Part shown: positions 52,201 through 59,637 of the stretch, piece after piece | Position numbering within the stretch: the first letter of the stretch is position 1 | How the letters are laid out: the number at the start of each line of letters is the position of its first letter | Origin: a bacterium | GTDB lineage: Bacteria; Krumholzibacteriota; Krumholzibacteriia; LZORAL124-64-63 | Direction: 5' to 3' | Assembly: GCA_016719645.1 (NCBI GenBank) | Contig: JADJYS010000037.1 | Span: 62,001-126,000, forward strand | Length of the DNA: 64,000 nucleotides | Made by a program: the position numbers and the translations under genes | Notes under the pieces: generated by a model | The model's input: only the letters and a program-made list of their open reading frames with translations | The model's database searches: none | Told to the model about the DNA's origin: nothing

Positions 52201-53690
52201 CGCCGTACACGGTCTTCGCCTACCGCGCGAAGTCCGACCCGGCGACCACCGTGCCCGAGGGCTGGTTCGCCAACGTCGTGCCCCAGGTCGGTACGCCGTA
52301 CGACGCCGACGCGGACGACATCCCGGCCCCGACGTCGCTCACCGGCAACAGCGCGGCGACCGGCATCTACTGGTCGCTGAGCAACGAGAGCGCCGAGGCT
52401 CCGATCCCGACGGGGCTGAACCACGTCCTCTACCTGGACGGCACGAGCTTCCTGAACGGGACCTTCATCGAGGAGATCGCGCCGTCCCACGTCGTCAAGG
52501 CCGTGCGCAGCACCCTGCTGAACGTCCGCGGCGGCCGCCACGCGCTCACCCACACCGTCAACGGCAACGGTCGCATCGACGAGGACGACTGGACCAACAA
52601 CCGCCACGGCCGGCAGTGGGTCTGGTCCGCCCAGACCCTGTCGGCGAACACGACCTACCAGCTGCCGGCGCCCGCGAACCCGTTCGGCGGCCTCGCCCTG
52701 GTGACCGCGGGCACCGTGGCCCTGAACTGCGACGGCTACCGGCCGAGCACGCCGGTGATGCCGACCTTGCCCACGATCGTCGCCGCCTACGCGTGGGACG
52801 ACGCGACCGACGTGGACCTGGGGATCTACACGAGCGCCACCGTGCAGGACGGGTACACGTCGGACTACGCCCTGTCGCAGTGGAGCGGGCCGGGCTGCGA
52901 TTTCGTGCTGCGCGGCGTCCTGCCGCACGGGACGGCCACCTTCAACCTCGGCGTCGTCCGCGCCGGCGGCGCGTCCACCGGGGACTACACCCTGGCCACC
53001 AAGACGACCACCGACGCCTGGGCGACCCCGATCGGCCGCTGGCTCGCCGGCACCGTGGAGGCCGGCAGCTACCTCGACGCCATCCGGCTGGACCTGCCGG
53101 AGGGGACCTACGTCTTCACGCTCCGCAGCACCGACGTCGAGCTGGGCTTCTCCCTGCACGACTTCAGCCTCGGCGCCACGGGCAAGACGGAGCCCTGGCA
53201 GGACGGCATCGCCTGGCAGACGCCCGAGACCGGCACCCAGGATGTGACCTTCGCGGTGACGATCCCCGCCACCGGGGCGCCGAGCGAGTTCGCGCTCGTG
53301 GTCTGGCGCACCGACGGGACCACCGCGGCCGCGGCCGGCGGCTGGCGGGTGACGGTCGGGCAGGACGTCACCGGCGTCGACGACGACGACCAGCTGCCGG
53401 GCGCCGTCGCCGTCTCGCGCCTGGTGGGCGCGACCCCGAACCCGTTCAACCCGTCGACCGAGGTCGCGTACGAGGTGGCCCGGGCCGGACGCTGCGTGCT
53501 GACCGTGCACGACGTGCGCGGGCGGCAGGTCCGGACGCTCTTCGACGGCGAGGCGGCGGCGGGCCGCCACGCCGCCGACTGGAACGGCCTGGACGACGCG
53601 GGCAAGCGGGTCCCCAGCGGCATCTACATGGTGCGCCTGCGCTCGGCGGGGGGAGGGGAGGATCTGCTCAAGCTGACCCTCGTCAAATAG
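49221..53690 (+). CDS. very large secreted zinc metalloprotease-like protein with FlgD-like sorting domain
   Basis: A 1489-residue secreted protein. The signal peptide (1 to about 22) ends T-A-A-A-D. A beta-sandwich region (about 30-120) is followed by a carboxypeptidase-regulatory-like segment (about 175-260) and a zincin core with H-E-W-G-H-Y-W-H at 351-358 (HExxH). Nearby lies a Cys-rich loop, C-N-G-I-C-D-D-G-D-D-C-G-H-C-T-W-C, and E-G-C-A-Q-I about 50 residues on that may supply the third ligand. CARDB-like adhesion repeats follow (about 655-765 with W-V-R-E-D-G-Q-D-D-A-A-E-S-D-E-D-N-N; another near 1050-1130). The last 90 residues are an intact FlgD-like domain (T-P-N-P-F-N-P-S-T-E, D-W-N-G-L-D-D-A-G, S-G-I-Y-M-V-R). 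GTG start with GGAGG upstream. Confidence 0.82.
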   Translation: MRRVTRLLTIVSLLAIAGTAAADIVSLPVKAHLDRPQRFAVAGREFATAVTIEAAGEAILSEVEIKGEGWTVSRWEGARDLTLAAGGSVRWSLTATPQAGFGPLVLSALVNGKPWRRSFDPSREAYDGLLPTDSDLVPPRRIRAAVGDQFKGTPQLTMAELTALAADAPPPVPPVDKDRTTCNVYGNLWYLHANQSKLLPAFGATVWIQVIPESGWPYSLGSQRVDETGRFEIDVPAGCTFRICMAAVSNAVVVQEDGIWEDNYTWTTTNYTLPANATSYNAAIVFPTSHHGALHICTDITYAHNYFRDLDWDVNRVDLQWPDDDGSAYSPYFDELHIEREDAWSDWTLCHEWGHYWHAAYAHTVSIDYCNGICDDGDDCGHCTWCPENTAVAWIEGCAQIISRICTQHLAERVDFAVSHNDVGSVHDSPDCAWDAWSIENTFAGAVWDMADDDYGTETDHFRFDSLGRDVYDQLDLETVDILNIMAQDCDIEGHEPYRAPGFFRCAAEYLDGLGSPQATRAMLWETAWNFDLQIDEQSPGSVPGVTASFPVGTPTQIANGAFHWQQPWDDMSGVCAYSVQLTEGHMLTPDRIIDTTNLWWEPEEQLAPGTYYFSILAVDRAGRWSNVASTYGPIVIIAPGPSDLEPMTPAGWTAPLVLRNVTVAAPDPVLQTSLVNGSSVYFNWGERNVGTGTSGNFVDVMYLDGNPVYTSTVRLLNTGVTNAPRNNGPVNLGAIGRHTVWVREDGQDDAAESDEDNNIYAKQFVFAPQDLDLGVTVARTGGLPDATAGHGMLSDGSTFYPNGDGFEIEICLFPELVWAVPDDANNRIVLRLHEHDFNQTGFRTPLATSTSLADLPAVVIQNPSETIMTNYCVGVLDDDGSGADYRIHREIGQFFAMPDTLSGSLSTADCLDFYLTYNELDEEAWFTIKLANGSTRDLQLRFFEPGLAVGSLANADALVTAAAGDTVHHSVLLPPGEMALTVVTRDPRPAGSSPYTVFAYRAKSDPATTVPEGWFANVVPQVGTPYDADADDIPAPTSLTGNSAATGIYWSLSNESAEAPIPTGLNHVLYLDGTSFLNGTFIEEIAPSHVVKAVRSTLLNVRGGRHALTHTVNGNGRIDEDDWTNNRHGRQWVWSAQTLSANTTYQLPAPANPFGGLALVTAGTVALNCDGYRPSTPVMPTLPTIVAAYAWDDATDVDLGIYTSATVQDGYTSDYALSQWSGPGCDFVLRGVLPHGTATFNLGVVRAGGASTGDYTLATKTTTDAWATPIGRWLAGTVEAGSYLDAIRLDLPEGTYVFTLRSTDVELGFSLHDFSLGATGKTEPWQDGIAWQTPETGTQDVTFAVTIPATGAPSEFALVVWRTDGTTAAAAGGWRVTVGQDVTGVDDDDQLPGAVAVSRLVGATPNPFNPSTEVAYEVARAGRCVLTVHDVRGRQVRTLFDGEAAAGRHAADWNGLDDAGKRVPSGIYMVRLRSAGGGEDLLKLTLVK

Positions 53691-53718
53691 GCGACGGTTC
53701 CAGTCGTGCGGATCCGCG

Positions 53719-53753
53719 CGAGCGCCCCGCCCTTCACGGGTGGGGCGCTTGCT
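53719..53753 (+). terminator. rho-independent terminator after the zincin gene
   Basis: Stem AGCGCCCC (53721-53728) / GGGGCGCT (53742-53749) with additional inner GC pairs around a TTCAC loop, followed by TGCTTTA. It closes the upstream unit before the paralog array. Confidence 0.8.
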
Positions 53754-53771
53754 TTATCCCAGGTGAATCGG

Positions 53772-53805
53772 TAATCTCAAGAGGTCGATTCGCCCGATGC
53801 GACAC
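53772..53805 (+). promoter_or_regulatory. conserved promoter/leader, copy 1
   Basis: TAATCT (-10-like, 53772-53777) followed 12 bases from its first base by GTCGATTCGCCCGATG and C-G-A-C-A-C. The same block, at the same spacing, precedes the gene at 56552. Confidence 0.5.
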
Positions 53806-53857
53806 ACACCCCGGACAGCGCCGGGCGCCCGTGCGCCCGCGCGGATGGGAGTCGATC

Positions 53858-54484
53858 GTGGATCATCGGCGTCCCTGGAATGCTCTCTCGCGCGACCGCA
53901 TCCCGTTCATCCTCTTGCTCGTCATCGCGGCACTGGCCGCAGCCGGCGGCGCGCGCGCGCAGGACGACGTCCTCTGCATCTGCGACAACCAGCAGGGACT
54001 GTCCGGCGAGGGTTGCATCATCGTGCCGGCTTTCGTGCCGACGCCCATCTACCTGCTCCTGCGCTCCCCGAGTGGGACCCAAGTGCTGTCCTGGGAGGCC
54101 CGGGTCACCCACGACAATGCCAACGTCCTGATCGGCACCTGGATCGCCGACGGCGTGGACGCCGACCTGGATCCCGAGGATCTCGTCGTCAACTGCTCGG
54201 CGGCGCCGCTGCTGCCCAACCAGCAGGATGTCGTCGTGCTGGCCACGATGCAGGTCATCGTCGTGAACGCGTACGAGCGCATCGAGTTCTTCATCGGCCC
54301 GGTCTCCGGATCCTCCGCCTTCCCCGACGGCACGCCCGGCTATTCCCACACGGCGGGGATCGGCACGCCCGCGACCGTGTGCAGCGGCGACTACGCCCTG
54401 CCGGTGTTCTTCATCGGCATGTGTTTGATGGACGCGGTGGAGCGATCCGACTGGGGTACGATCAAGGCGCTGTACGGGCGGTGA
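53858..54484 (+). CDS. secreted array paralog 1, with W-G-x-I-K-x-L-Y tail
   Basis: A 208-residue secreted protein, first of a tandem paralog family I cannot name. GTG at 53858 with GGGAG upstream. The signal peptide (about 1-34) ends G-A-R-A-Q. One beta-sandwich-like domain fills the mature part: D-V-L-C-I-C-D near its start, a second Cys near residue 55, S-W-E-A-R-V-T near 80, D-L-D-P-E-D near 107, F-F-I-G-P-V-S-G-S near 145, and G-T-P-A-T-V-C-S-G-D-Y near 173. The layout recalls cohesin-like sandwiches, but this is only a resemblance. The chain ends S-D-W-G-T-I-K-A-L-Y-G-R, a tail shared with three neighbours. Confidence 0.75.
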   Translation: MDHRRPWNALSRDRIPFILLLVIAALAAAGGARAQDDVLCICDNQQGLSGEGCIIVPAFVPTPIYLLLRSPSGTQVLSWEARVTHDNANVLIGTWIADGVDADLDPEDLVVNCSAAPLLPNQQDVVVLATMQVIVVNAYERIEFFIGPVSGSSAFPDGTPGYSHTAGIGTPATVCSGDYALPVFFIGMCLMDAVERSDWGTIKALYGR

Positions 54485-54524
54485 GCGCTCCGCGGTCGCG
54501 GGTCGCACCATCGGGGGGCTCGCC

Positions 54525-55139
54525 ATGAGATTCCGGTTCCGGGACTGCCCGGCGATCCTCGCCGTGCTGCTGGCGACGGCCGTCGCCGCGTCGGCGCAGC
54601 AGGACGCCTTCTGCATCTGCCTCGATCCCATGAACCCGAACACCTGCGGTGGCAATGTCGTGATCCCCGTCGGGGTGCCGACGAACATCTACCTGTGCCT
54701 GCTCAATCCCAGCGGAAGCCGGGTGATCTGCTGGGAGGCCAGAATCACCGATTCCCGCCAGGACGGCGACATGCTCGGCGAGTGGTCGATGTTCGGCCTC
54801 GACGCCTACATGGATCCGTACGACTACGGGGTCGTGCCCGAGACGCAACCGGCGGTTCCCAATGCCGCCAATGTCGTGGTGCTGGGCATCATGTGGGTGA
54901 GGGTGCTGAACGAGACCGCGCCCGTCGAGTTCTTCGTCGGCCCGGTCCCCGGCTCCGCCAGCTTCCCCCAGGGCGTTCCGGGCTACGTCCACACGCTGGG
55001 ACTCGACACGCCCGCCACCGTCTGCAGCGGCGATTTCGCCGAGCCGGTGTTCAGCATCAACGGCGTTGTCGCGGCGGCGGAGAGCACGTGGGGCGCGATC
55101 AAGGGTGCGTATATGGCGGGTTCCGCGGCGGGCCGGTGA
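54525..55139 (+). CDS. secreted array paralog 2, with W-G-x-I-K tail
   Basis: A 204-residue paralog, 40 bases downstream of paralog 1. The signal peptide (about 1-25) ends A-A-S-A-Q. The shared domain is complete: D-A-F-C-I-C-L-D-P, L-N-P-S-G-S, C-W-E-A-R-I-T, V-P-N-A-A-N-V-V-V-L-G, E-F-F-V-G-P-V-P-G-S-A-S-F-P and T-P-A-T-V-C-S-G-D-F. It finishes S-T-W-G-A-I-K-G-A-Y followed by eight extra residues (M-A-G-S-A-A-G-R), the only tail that is extended. ATG after GGGGGGCTCGCC; a plain ribosome site is weak, so coupling to paralog 1 is likely. Confidence 0.75.
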   Translation: MRFRFRDCPAILAVLLATAVAASAQQDAFCICLDPMNPNTCGGNVVIPVGVPTNIYLCLLNPSGSRVICWEARITDSRQDGDMLGEWSMFGLDAYMDPYDYGVVPETQPAVPNAANVVVLGIMWVRVLNETAPVEFFVGPVPGSASFPQGVPGYVHTLGLDTPATVCSGDFAEPVFSINGVVAAAESTWGAIKGAYMAGSAAGR

Positions 55140-55184
55140 GCGCGACGATCCACGACCGATCCCGATCGAGATGGGAGCGAGACC

Positions 55185-56117
55185 ATGAAGAAATCCATTG
55201 CCGCGATCACGATCGCGCTGACGGCCCTCGGTTCGGGCGCCGCGGCCCAGATCAGCCCCTGCCCCGACGGGATCGGCGTCTACTTCGACCTGGACGCCAG
55301 CCGGTTCGAAGTCACCTATCCCGGCGGCTTCGCGCCCCTGGACGTCTACCTGATCCTCACCCACCCCACCGGCGACTGCATCCGGTCGTGGGAGTGCCGC
55401 ATCAACGAGGCGAACAACTTCACGCTGCCCGGCGTCTGGACGATCATCGGCGGCACGGACACCGACAGCGATCCGTCGGATTTCGCGGTGACGATGGACG
55501 GGTGCCCCGTGGCGGCATCCATCAACGTGCTCGCCAGCAAGAGGATGTACGGCGCCGCCCCCGGAGCCGGCTCGTATGCGCGCTACGCATTAGCGGGTAT
55601 CCCTGGCTCGACCAGCTTCCCCAGCGGGGATCCCGGGTACGTGCACACGCCGGGCATCAACACCCCTCTGCAGGTCGCCATCGGCTTTATGGGCGATGCT
55701 TGCTGTCCCCAGGCCTGGGTCAACGTCAGCTGTGAATCCGAGATCAGGTGCCAAACCGCCAACCCGAATTTCGGGGTGAACGCGCGTGCCGTGCTCGACG
55801 GCATGCTGGATTACGACAACGGGATCGGCGCCTACTCCAGGGCGACGGACGGGTACGACGGCCAATACGATCTTCCGGAACCGCCGCCGTCACCGGACGG
55901 ATTCGTGTCGCTGGCCATCCCGCACCCCGAATGGAATGCGTCCGTGGGCGATGACTTCAAGACGGACACCCGGTCGCTCTACGATCCGGTGCACTACGCC
56001 AAGACCTGGCCCCTCCGGCTGTCGAGCAGCAACAGCGGGCTCGCGACCCTGTCCTTAGCCGGACTTGGCCAGTCCCGGGGCCGACCATCCGGGCAGGGAT
56101 CCCCTGGTGTTCCCTAG
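55185..56117 (+). pseudogene. array paralog 3, N-terminal part of a decayed gene
   Basis: A 310-codon frame with signal peptide (ending G-A-A-A-Q), the paralog domain (W-E-C-R-I-N-E, P-G-S-T-S-F-P-S-G-D-P-G-Y-V-H-T-P-G-I) and then the second module Y-D-L-P-E-P-P-P-S-P-D-G-F-V-S-L, H-P-E-W-N. It aligns with the N-terminal half of the intact 775-residue neighbour (57204-59531) as far as T-W-P-L-R-L-S, then loses sense and stops at 56117. About 350 residues of the middle are missing and the sorting domain is found further on at 56151-56423. A truncated secreted product could still be made. Confidence 0.7.
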
Positions 56118-56150
56118 GTCGGCGGACCAACCAGAGGGGTCTCCCGGGGC

Positions 56151-56423
56151 GTGGACGCTTGCGCTGGCGGCCCGTTCAACCCGCGTACCGAGAGCGGGCG
56201 GGGGCTGCCGCGGGCGGGCCGAGCCGAAGTGCGGATCCACGACGTGCAGGGTCGCCTGGTGAAGCGCCTCGAGTCCATCGATGGCCTGGCCGGCGAGAAC
56301 CGGATCACCTGGCAGGGCGTCGACGAGCAAGGGCGCGAGGTCGCCAGCGGGACCTATTTCGCCGCGCTGTCCTTGGAGGGGGCCGCAACCGGAGCGGTGG
56401 TCCGATTGAGCCTGGTGCGCTGA
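56151..56423 (+). pseudogene. stranded FlgD-like sorting domain of array paralog 3
   Basis: Reads G-P-F-N-P-R-T-E-S, then R-A-E-V-R-I-H-D-V-Q-G-R-L-V-K-R-L and W-Q-G-V-D-E-Q-G-R-E-V-A-S-G-T-Y, ending V-V-R-L-S-L-V-R. It is in the same frame as 55185-56117, after one stop codon. Bases 56287-56351 are identical to 59395-59459 of the intact paralog (65-base run), pointing to recent duplication or gene conversion. Confidence 0.75.
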
Positions 56424-56468
56424 AAGCCATAACTTGAAGGAACACTTGCAATTCCAAAGGTTCTCTGA

Positions 56469-56502
56469 TAGCATCAACACGTCGAATCGCCCGATGTGAC
56501 AC
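56469..56502 (+). promoter_or_regulatory. conserved promoter/leader, copy 2
   Basis: TAGCAT (56469-56474) followed by GTCGAATCGCCCGATG and T-G-A-C-A-C at the same distance as in copy 1 (53772-53805). The leader after it also matches (GGCGCCCGTGCGC, then GAGTCG...CGTG-GATCATCGG or close). Confidence 0.5.
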
Positions 56503-56551
56503 CCTCGAACCGTCCCGGACGCCGCGGCGCCCGTGCGCAGAGGAGTCGGTC

Positions 56552-57130
56552 GTGCATCATCGGCGCCGCGCCGCCCCGCCGCTCGCTTTCCTGGCTTGGC
56601 TCGCCGCCTTCGTCCCCGCGACGGCGCTCTCCCAATCGATCGTCATCACCCTGCAGGCGCACGGCGACGCGGTCGTCTCCGACGTCCACCGCTTCGGCGT
56701 GCACGACGACGCCCTGATGGGCGCGGACGGCTACGACCTGCCGGAGCCGCCGCCGCCGCCCGGCGGCTACCTGGGCTTGTCCTTCGTGATGCCGGGCGCG
56801 CCGGCGGAGCTGCCGAACCGCTGGCGCCACGAACTGAGGCCTTCGGAGATCTTCATGGACCAGACCGAGACCTGGGAGCTGCTCCTGGAGACCGACCAGG
56901 TCGGCCGGCCGCTGCTGCTGGACTTCGCCGCGGAGATCGGCGCGCAGTACCCGCTGGCGGTGACGGTCCTGGCGCCGCCGGAGCGGGCGTACCGCGTCGA
57001 GCTGCCGGCGCAGCTGCCGTTCGTGGCGGTGGCGCCCGTCACGAGGTTGATGCTGGAGTTGACGTCCGACGATCCCGTCGCGGCGGAGGTCGCCGCTTGG
57101 GGCGAGATCAAGAAACTCTACGGTCACTGA
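56552..57130 (+). CDS. secreted array protein 4, D-L-P-E-P-P module with W-G-x-I-K-x-L-Y tail
   Basis: A 192-residue secreted protein (GTG or ATG context at 56552, GAGGAG about 15 bases upstream). The signal peptide ends A-L-S-Q-S near residue 29. It lacks the Cys-containing domain of the other paralogs and consists of the second module only: Y-D-L-P-E-P-P-P-P-P-G-G-Y-L-G-L-S-F near residue 55, then T-W-E-L-L-L-E-T and beta strands. It ends A-A-W-G-E-I-K-K-L-Y-G-H. So the tail occurs on two different modules, which argues that it is a portable signal. Its promoter and leader duplicate those of paralog 1. Confidence 0.72.
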   Translation: MHHRRRAAPPLAFLAWLAAFVPATALSQSIVITLQAHGDAVVSDVHRFGVHDDALMGADGYDLPEPPPPPGGYLGLSFVMPGAPAELPNRWRHELRPSEIFMDQTETWELLLETDQVGRPLLLDFAAEIGAQYPLAVTVLAPPERAYRVELPAQLPFVAVAPVTRLMLELTSDDPVAAEVAAWGEIKKLYGH

Positions 57131-57203
57131 TCGATATCGCGTCGGTATCCGCAACGGTCTGCAACATCATGCGGCGGGCCAATCCCCGTAACGGAGGTCT
57201 TCC

Positions 57204-59531
57204 ATGCGAGTTCCCATCCGGCTCTGTCTGACGTTCTTCGCCGTCCTGTTCGCGCTTTCCGGTGTCGCGCTGGCCCAGCAGGACGTCTTCTGCATCTGCC
57301 GCGACCCGATGGACCCCACCGATTGTGGAGGCAACACCGACATTGCCGCCTTTACGCCGACGAGCATCTACTTCTGTCTGCTCAATCCGAGCGGCAATCA
57401 GGTTCTGGCTTGGGAAGCCAGGATCACCCAGAACAACGCCGCGAGCATGATCGGCACCTGGGCGATGTCCGGACTGGACGTCGACAGTGATCCCGAGGAT
57501 TTCGTCGTCGGCAACGGCGCCTCGCCGCTGGTCCCGAACGCGCAGGACGTCATCGTGATGGGCTCGATGCAGGTCATCATCCTGAACGCCAGCACCGAAA
57601 TCGAGTTCTTCGTCGGGCCGATCCCGGGATCGGTCTCTTTCCCCGAGGGGACTCCCGGTTACGTGCATACGCTCGGGATCGTCTCACCGGCGACAGTGTG
57701 CGGCGGCGATTTCACGTCGCCGGTCCTCAGCATCAACGGCGACAACCCGCCGCCTTTCGAGAACGAATTCAGTGTGACCGTCGCGCCGTCGCTGGGTGCG
57801 TACCGCGATCTGGGCAACATCGCCGGCATGGGTGAAGAGGCGACAGATGGGTTGGATCCGGATCTCGACATCCCCGAACCGCCGGTCCCGCCCTCGGGCT
57901 ACGTGTCGCTGTCCTTCCCGCACTCCGAGTGGGCCTCGCCGCTGGGCGAGTTCTTCAGAACGGACATCCGGGCCTCCTATGTGCCTTCGACCACGGTCAA
58001 GACCTGGGCGCTACGCTTCCTGACCGACCAGAGCGGCGTGGCGACGCTCACGTTTCAGCCCAGCTTCGATCAGGCAGCGAACTGGGAGCTGACGCTGATC
58101 GATCTCGACACCGGCGAAGTCGAAGCGCTGTGGGACTCGGCCCTCGGCTATTCGTTCAATGCCATGCCCGGGCAGGTGCGGCGCTTCGAACTGCTCGTGG
58201 GGCCGAACCAGATCCCGCCCCTCAACCCGACGTCTCGGCTGCTGCCGACCGGGTGGTCCCTGGTGGGCATGCCCCTGCTGCCGAACGCGCCGGGCACCGT
58301 GGGTTCGGTGCTCCTGGACGACATCGTCAGCACCGCGTTCGTGTACGGCCACAACGGCAACACGGGCTACCAGCAGGCTCTGTCGACCGACGTCATGCAG
58401 CAGGGGCGTGGCTACTGGGTGGGAGCGACCAACCCCTTCACCTGGACGATGGAGGGCAATCGCGATCTCAACGGCGCTTCGCTGTCCCTGGCCGCCGGCT
58501 GGAACCTGCTGGGCGGGCCGTTGTGGACGGCCGTGAGCCTCGACGACATCGAGGTCGACTACCAGGGCGTCCGCCACGACTACGCGACGGCGGTGCAGAT
58601 GGGCCTCGTCGGCAACTACGTCTACATGTTCCAGAACTCGACAGGCACCTACGTACCCCAGATCAACATCCAGCCCTGGCACGGATACTGGCTGCCCGCC
58701 TACATGAGCGGCGTCGGTTTGTGGTTCCATTACACCAACATCGGGCCCGACAAGACAGATTCCCCGGCCCCCGCCTTCGAGCCGGACGACCTGAACTGGC
58801 GCCTCTCCCTCGGCCTCGACGGCGCCCCCGAATCCGTCACCGTCGGCCGCCTCGAGAAAGCCGCCGCCGGCTTCGACCCCACGTGGGACCAGCCCCGCCC
58901 CCCGCGCGCGCCGGTCGCCGCGTCCCGCCCCGAGCTGTGGCTCGACGGCGCGGCCCTGGACCTCAGCACCGGCGATCAGCTCACGGCCGACTACCGGGCC
59001 GCCGACGGGTCGGACGTGGCCTGGGACCTCGTCGTCACCGCGCCCGCGCCCGGCCCGGTCACGCTGCGCTGGGACGCCGCGGAGTGGGGCGGCCGCGAGG
59101 ACCTGCAGCTGTACCTGCCCCACCAGAACCGCGTCGCGGTGCTGTCGATGCGGGCGCAGTCGAGCCTGACGCTGGACGTCGGGGCGGGGCCGCTGGTCGT
59201 GCGCCTGCGCACGCCGGACCTGTCGACCGCGGCTCCGGAGGCCGCGGCGGCCCGGTGCAGCCTGCGCGCGGTTCCGAACCCGTTCAACCCGCGCACCGAA
59301 TTCGTTATGTCGCTGCCGCGGGTCGGCAAGGCCGAGGTGCGGATCCACGACGTCCTGGGACGGCTGGTGAAGCGGCTCGAGATCGGCGCGGGCGTGGCCG
59401 GCGAGAACCGGATCACCTGGCAGGGCGTCGACGAGCAAGGGCGCGAGGTCGCCAGCGGGGCCTATTTCGCCGCGCTCCACCTGGACGGCGCGGCGACGGG
59501 CGCCGTGGTGCGTCTGAGCCTGGTCCGTTGA
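57204..59531 (+). CDS. secreted array paralog 5, long form with FlgD-like sorting domain
   Basis: A 775-residue secreted protein, the full-length architecture of the array. The signal peptide ends V-A-L-A-Q near 23. The paralog domain (about 25-185) has D-V-F-C-I-C-R-D-P, A-W-E-A-R-I-T, E-F-F-V-G-P-I-P-G-S and V-C-G-G-D-F. The D-I-P-E-P-P module (about 215-345) has F-P-H-S-E-W. A repeat region (about 345-525) contains G-W-S-L-V-G-M-P-L-L, G-R-G-Y-W-V-G-A, G-W-N-L-L-G-G-P-L-W and W-H-G-Y-W-L-P-A. An Ala/Pro/Asp-rich beta region follows, with the FlgD-like domain at about 685-775 (V-P-N-P-F-N-P-R-T-E, W-Q-G-V-D-E-Q-G-R-E, S-G-A-Y). It has no W-G-x-I-K tail. ATG follows GGAGG. Confidence 0.78.
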   Translation: MRVPIRLCLTFFAVLFALSGVALAQQDVFCICRDPMDPTDCGGNTDIAAFTPTSIYFCLLNPSGNQVLAWEARITQNNAASMIGTWAMSGLDVDSDPEDFVVGNGASPLVPNAQDVIVMGSMQVIILNASTEIEFFVGPIPGSVSFPEGTPGYVHTLGIVSPATVCGGDFTSPVLSINGDNPPPFENEFSVTVAPSLGAYRDLGNIAGMGEEATDGLDPDLDIPEPPVPPSGYVSLSFPHSEWASPLGEFFRTDIRASYVPSTTVKTWALRFLTDQSGVATLTFQPSFDQAANWELTLIDLDTGEVEALWDSALGYSFNAMPGQVRRFELLVGPNQIPPLNPTSRLLPTGWSLVGMPLLPNAPGTVGSVLLDDIVSTAFVYGHNGNTGYQQALSTDVMQQGRGYWVGATNPFTWTMEGNRDLNGASLSLAAGWNLLGGPLWTAVSLDDIEVDYQGVRHDYATAVQMGLVGNYVYMFQNSTGTYVPQINIQPWHGYWLPAYMSGVGLWFHYTNIGPDKTDSPAPAFEPDDLNWRLSLGLDGAPESVTVGRLEKAAAGFDPTWDQPRPPRAPVAASRPELWLDGAALDLSTGDQLTADYRAADGSDVAWDLVVTAPAPGPVTLRWDAAEWGGREDLQLYLPHQNRVAVLSMRAQSSLTLDVGAGPLVVRLRTPDLSTAAPEAAAARCSLRAVPNPFNPRTEFVMSLPRVGKAEVRIHDVLGRLVKRLEIGAGVAGENRITWQGVDEQGREVASGAYFAALHLDGAATGAVVRLSLVR

Positions 59532-59547
59532 GGGGTCTGAACTCCCG

Positions 59548-59590
59548 GGGGGCGGCGGGGCAGCTGCAGCTTGTCCCGCCGCCCCCTTTT
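59548..59590 (+). terminator. strong rho-independent terminator
   Basis: A 15-bp stem (59548-59562 / 59572-59586) with one G-U pair and the loop GCTGCAGCT, followed by TTTT. Confidence 0.9.
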
Positions 59591-59637
59591 CAGTAAGGTC
59601 ATCCCGGACCGCCCCCGCCCACTCCGGAGGGATGCCG

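Noticed and set aside
49176..53570. A 1464-codon minus-strand frame opposite the zincin gene
   Set aside because: Val/Gly/Arg/Asp-rich mirror of the plus-strand gene, with no start signal or recognisable domain.
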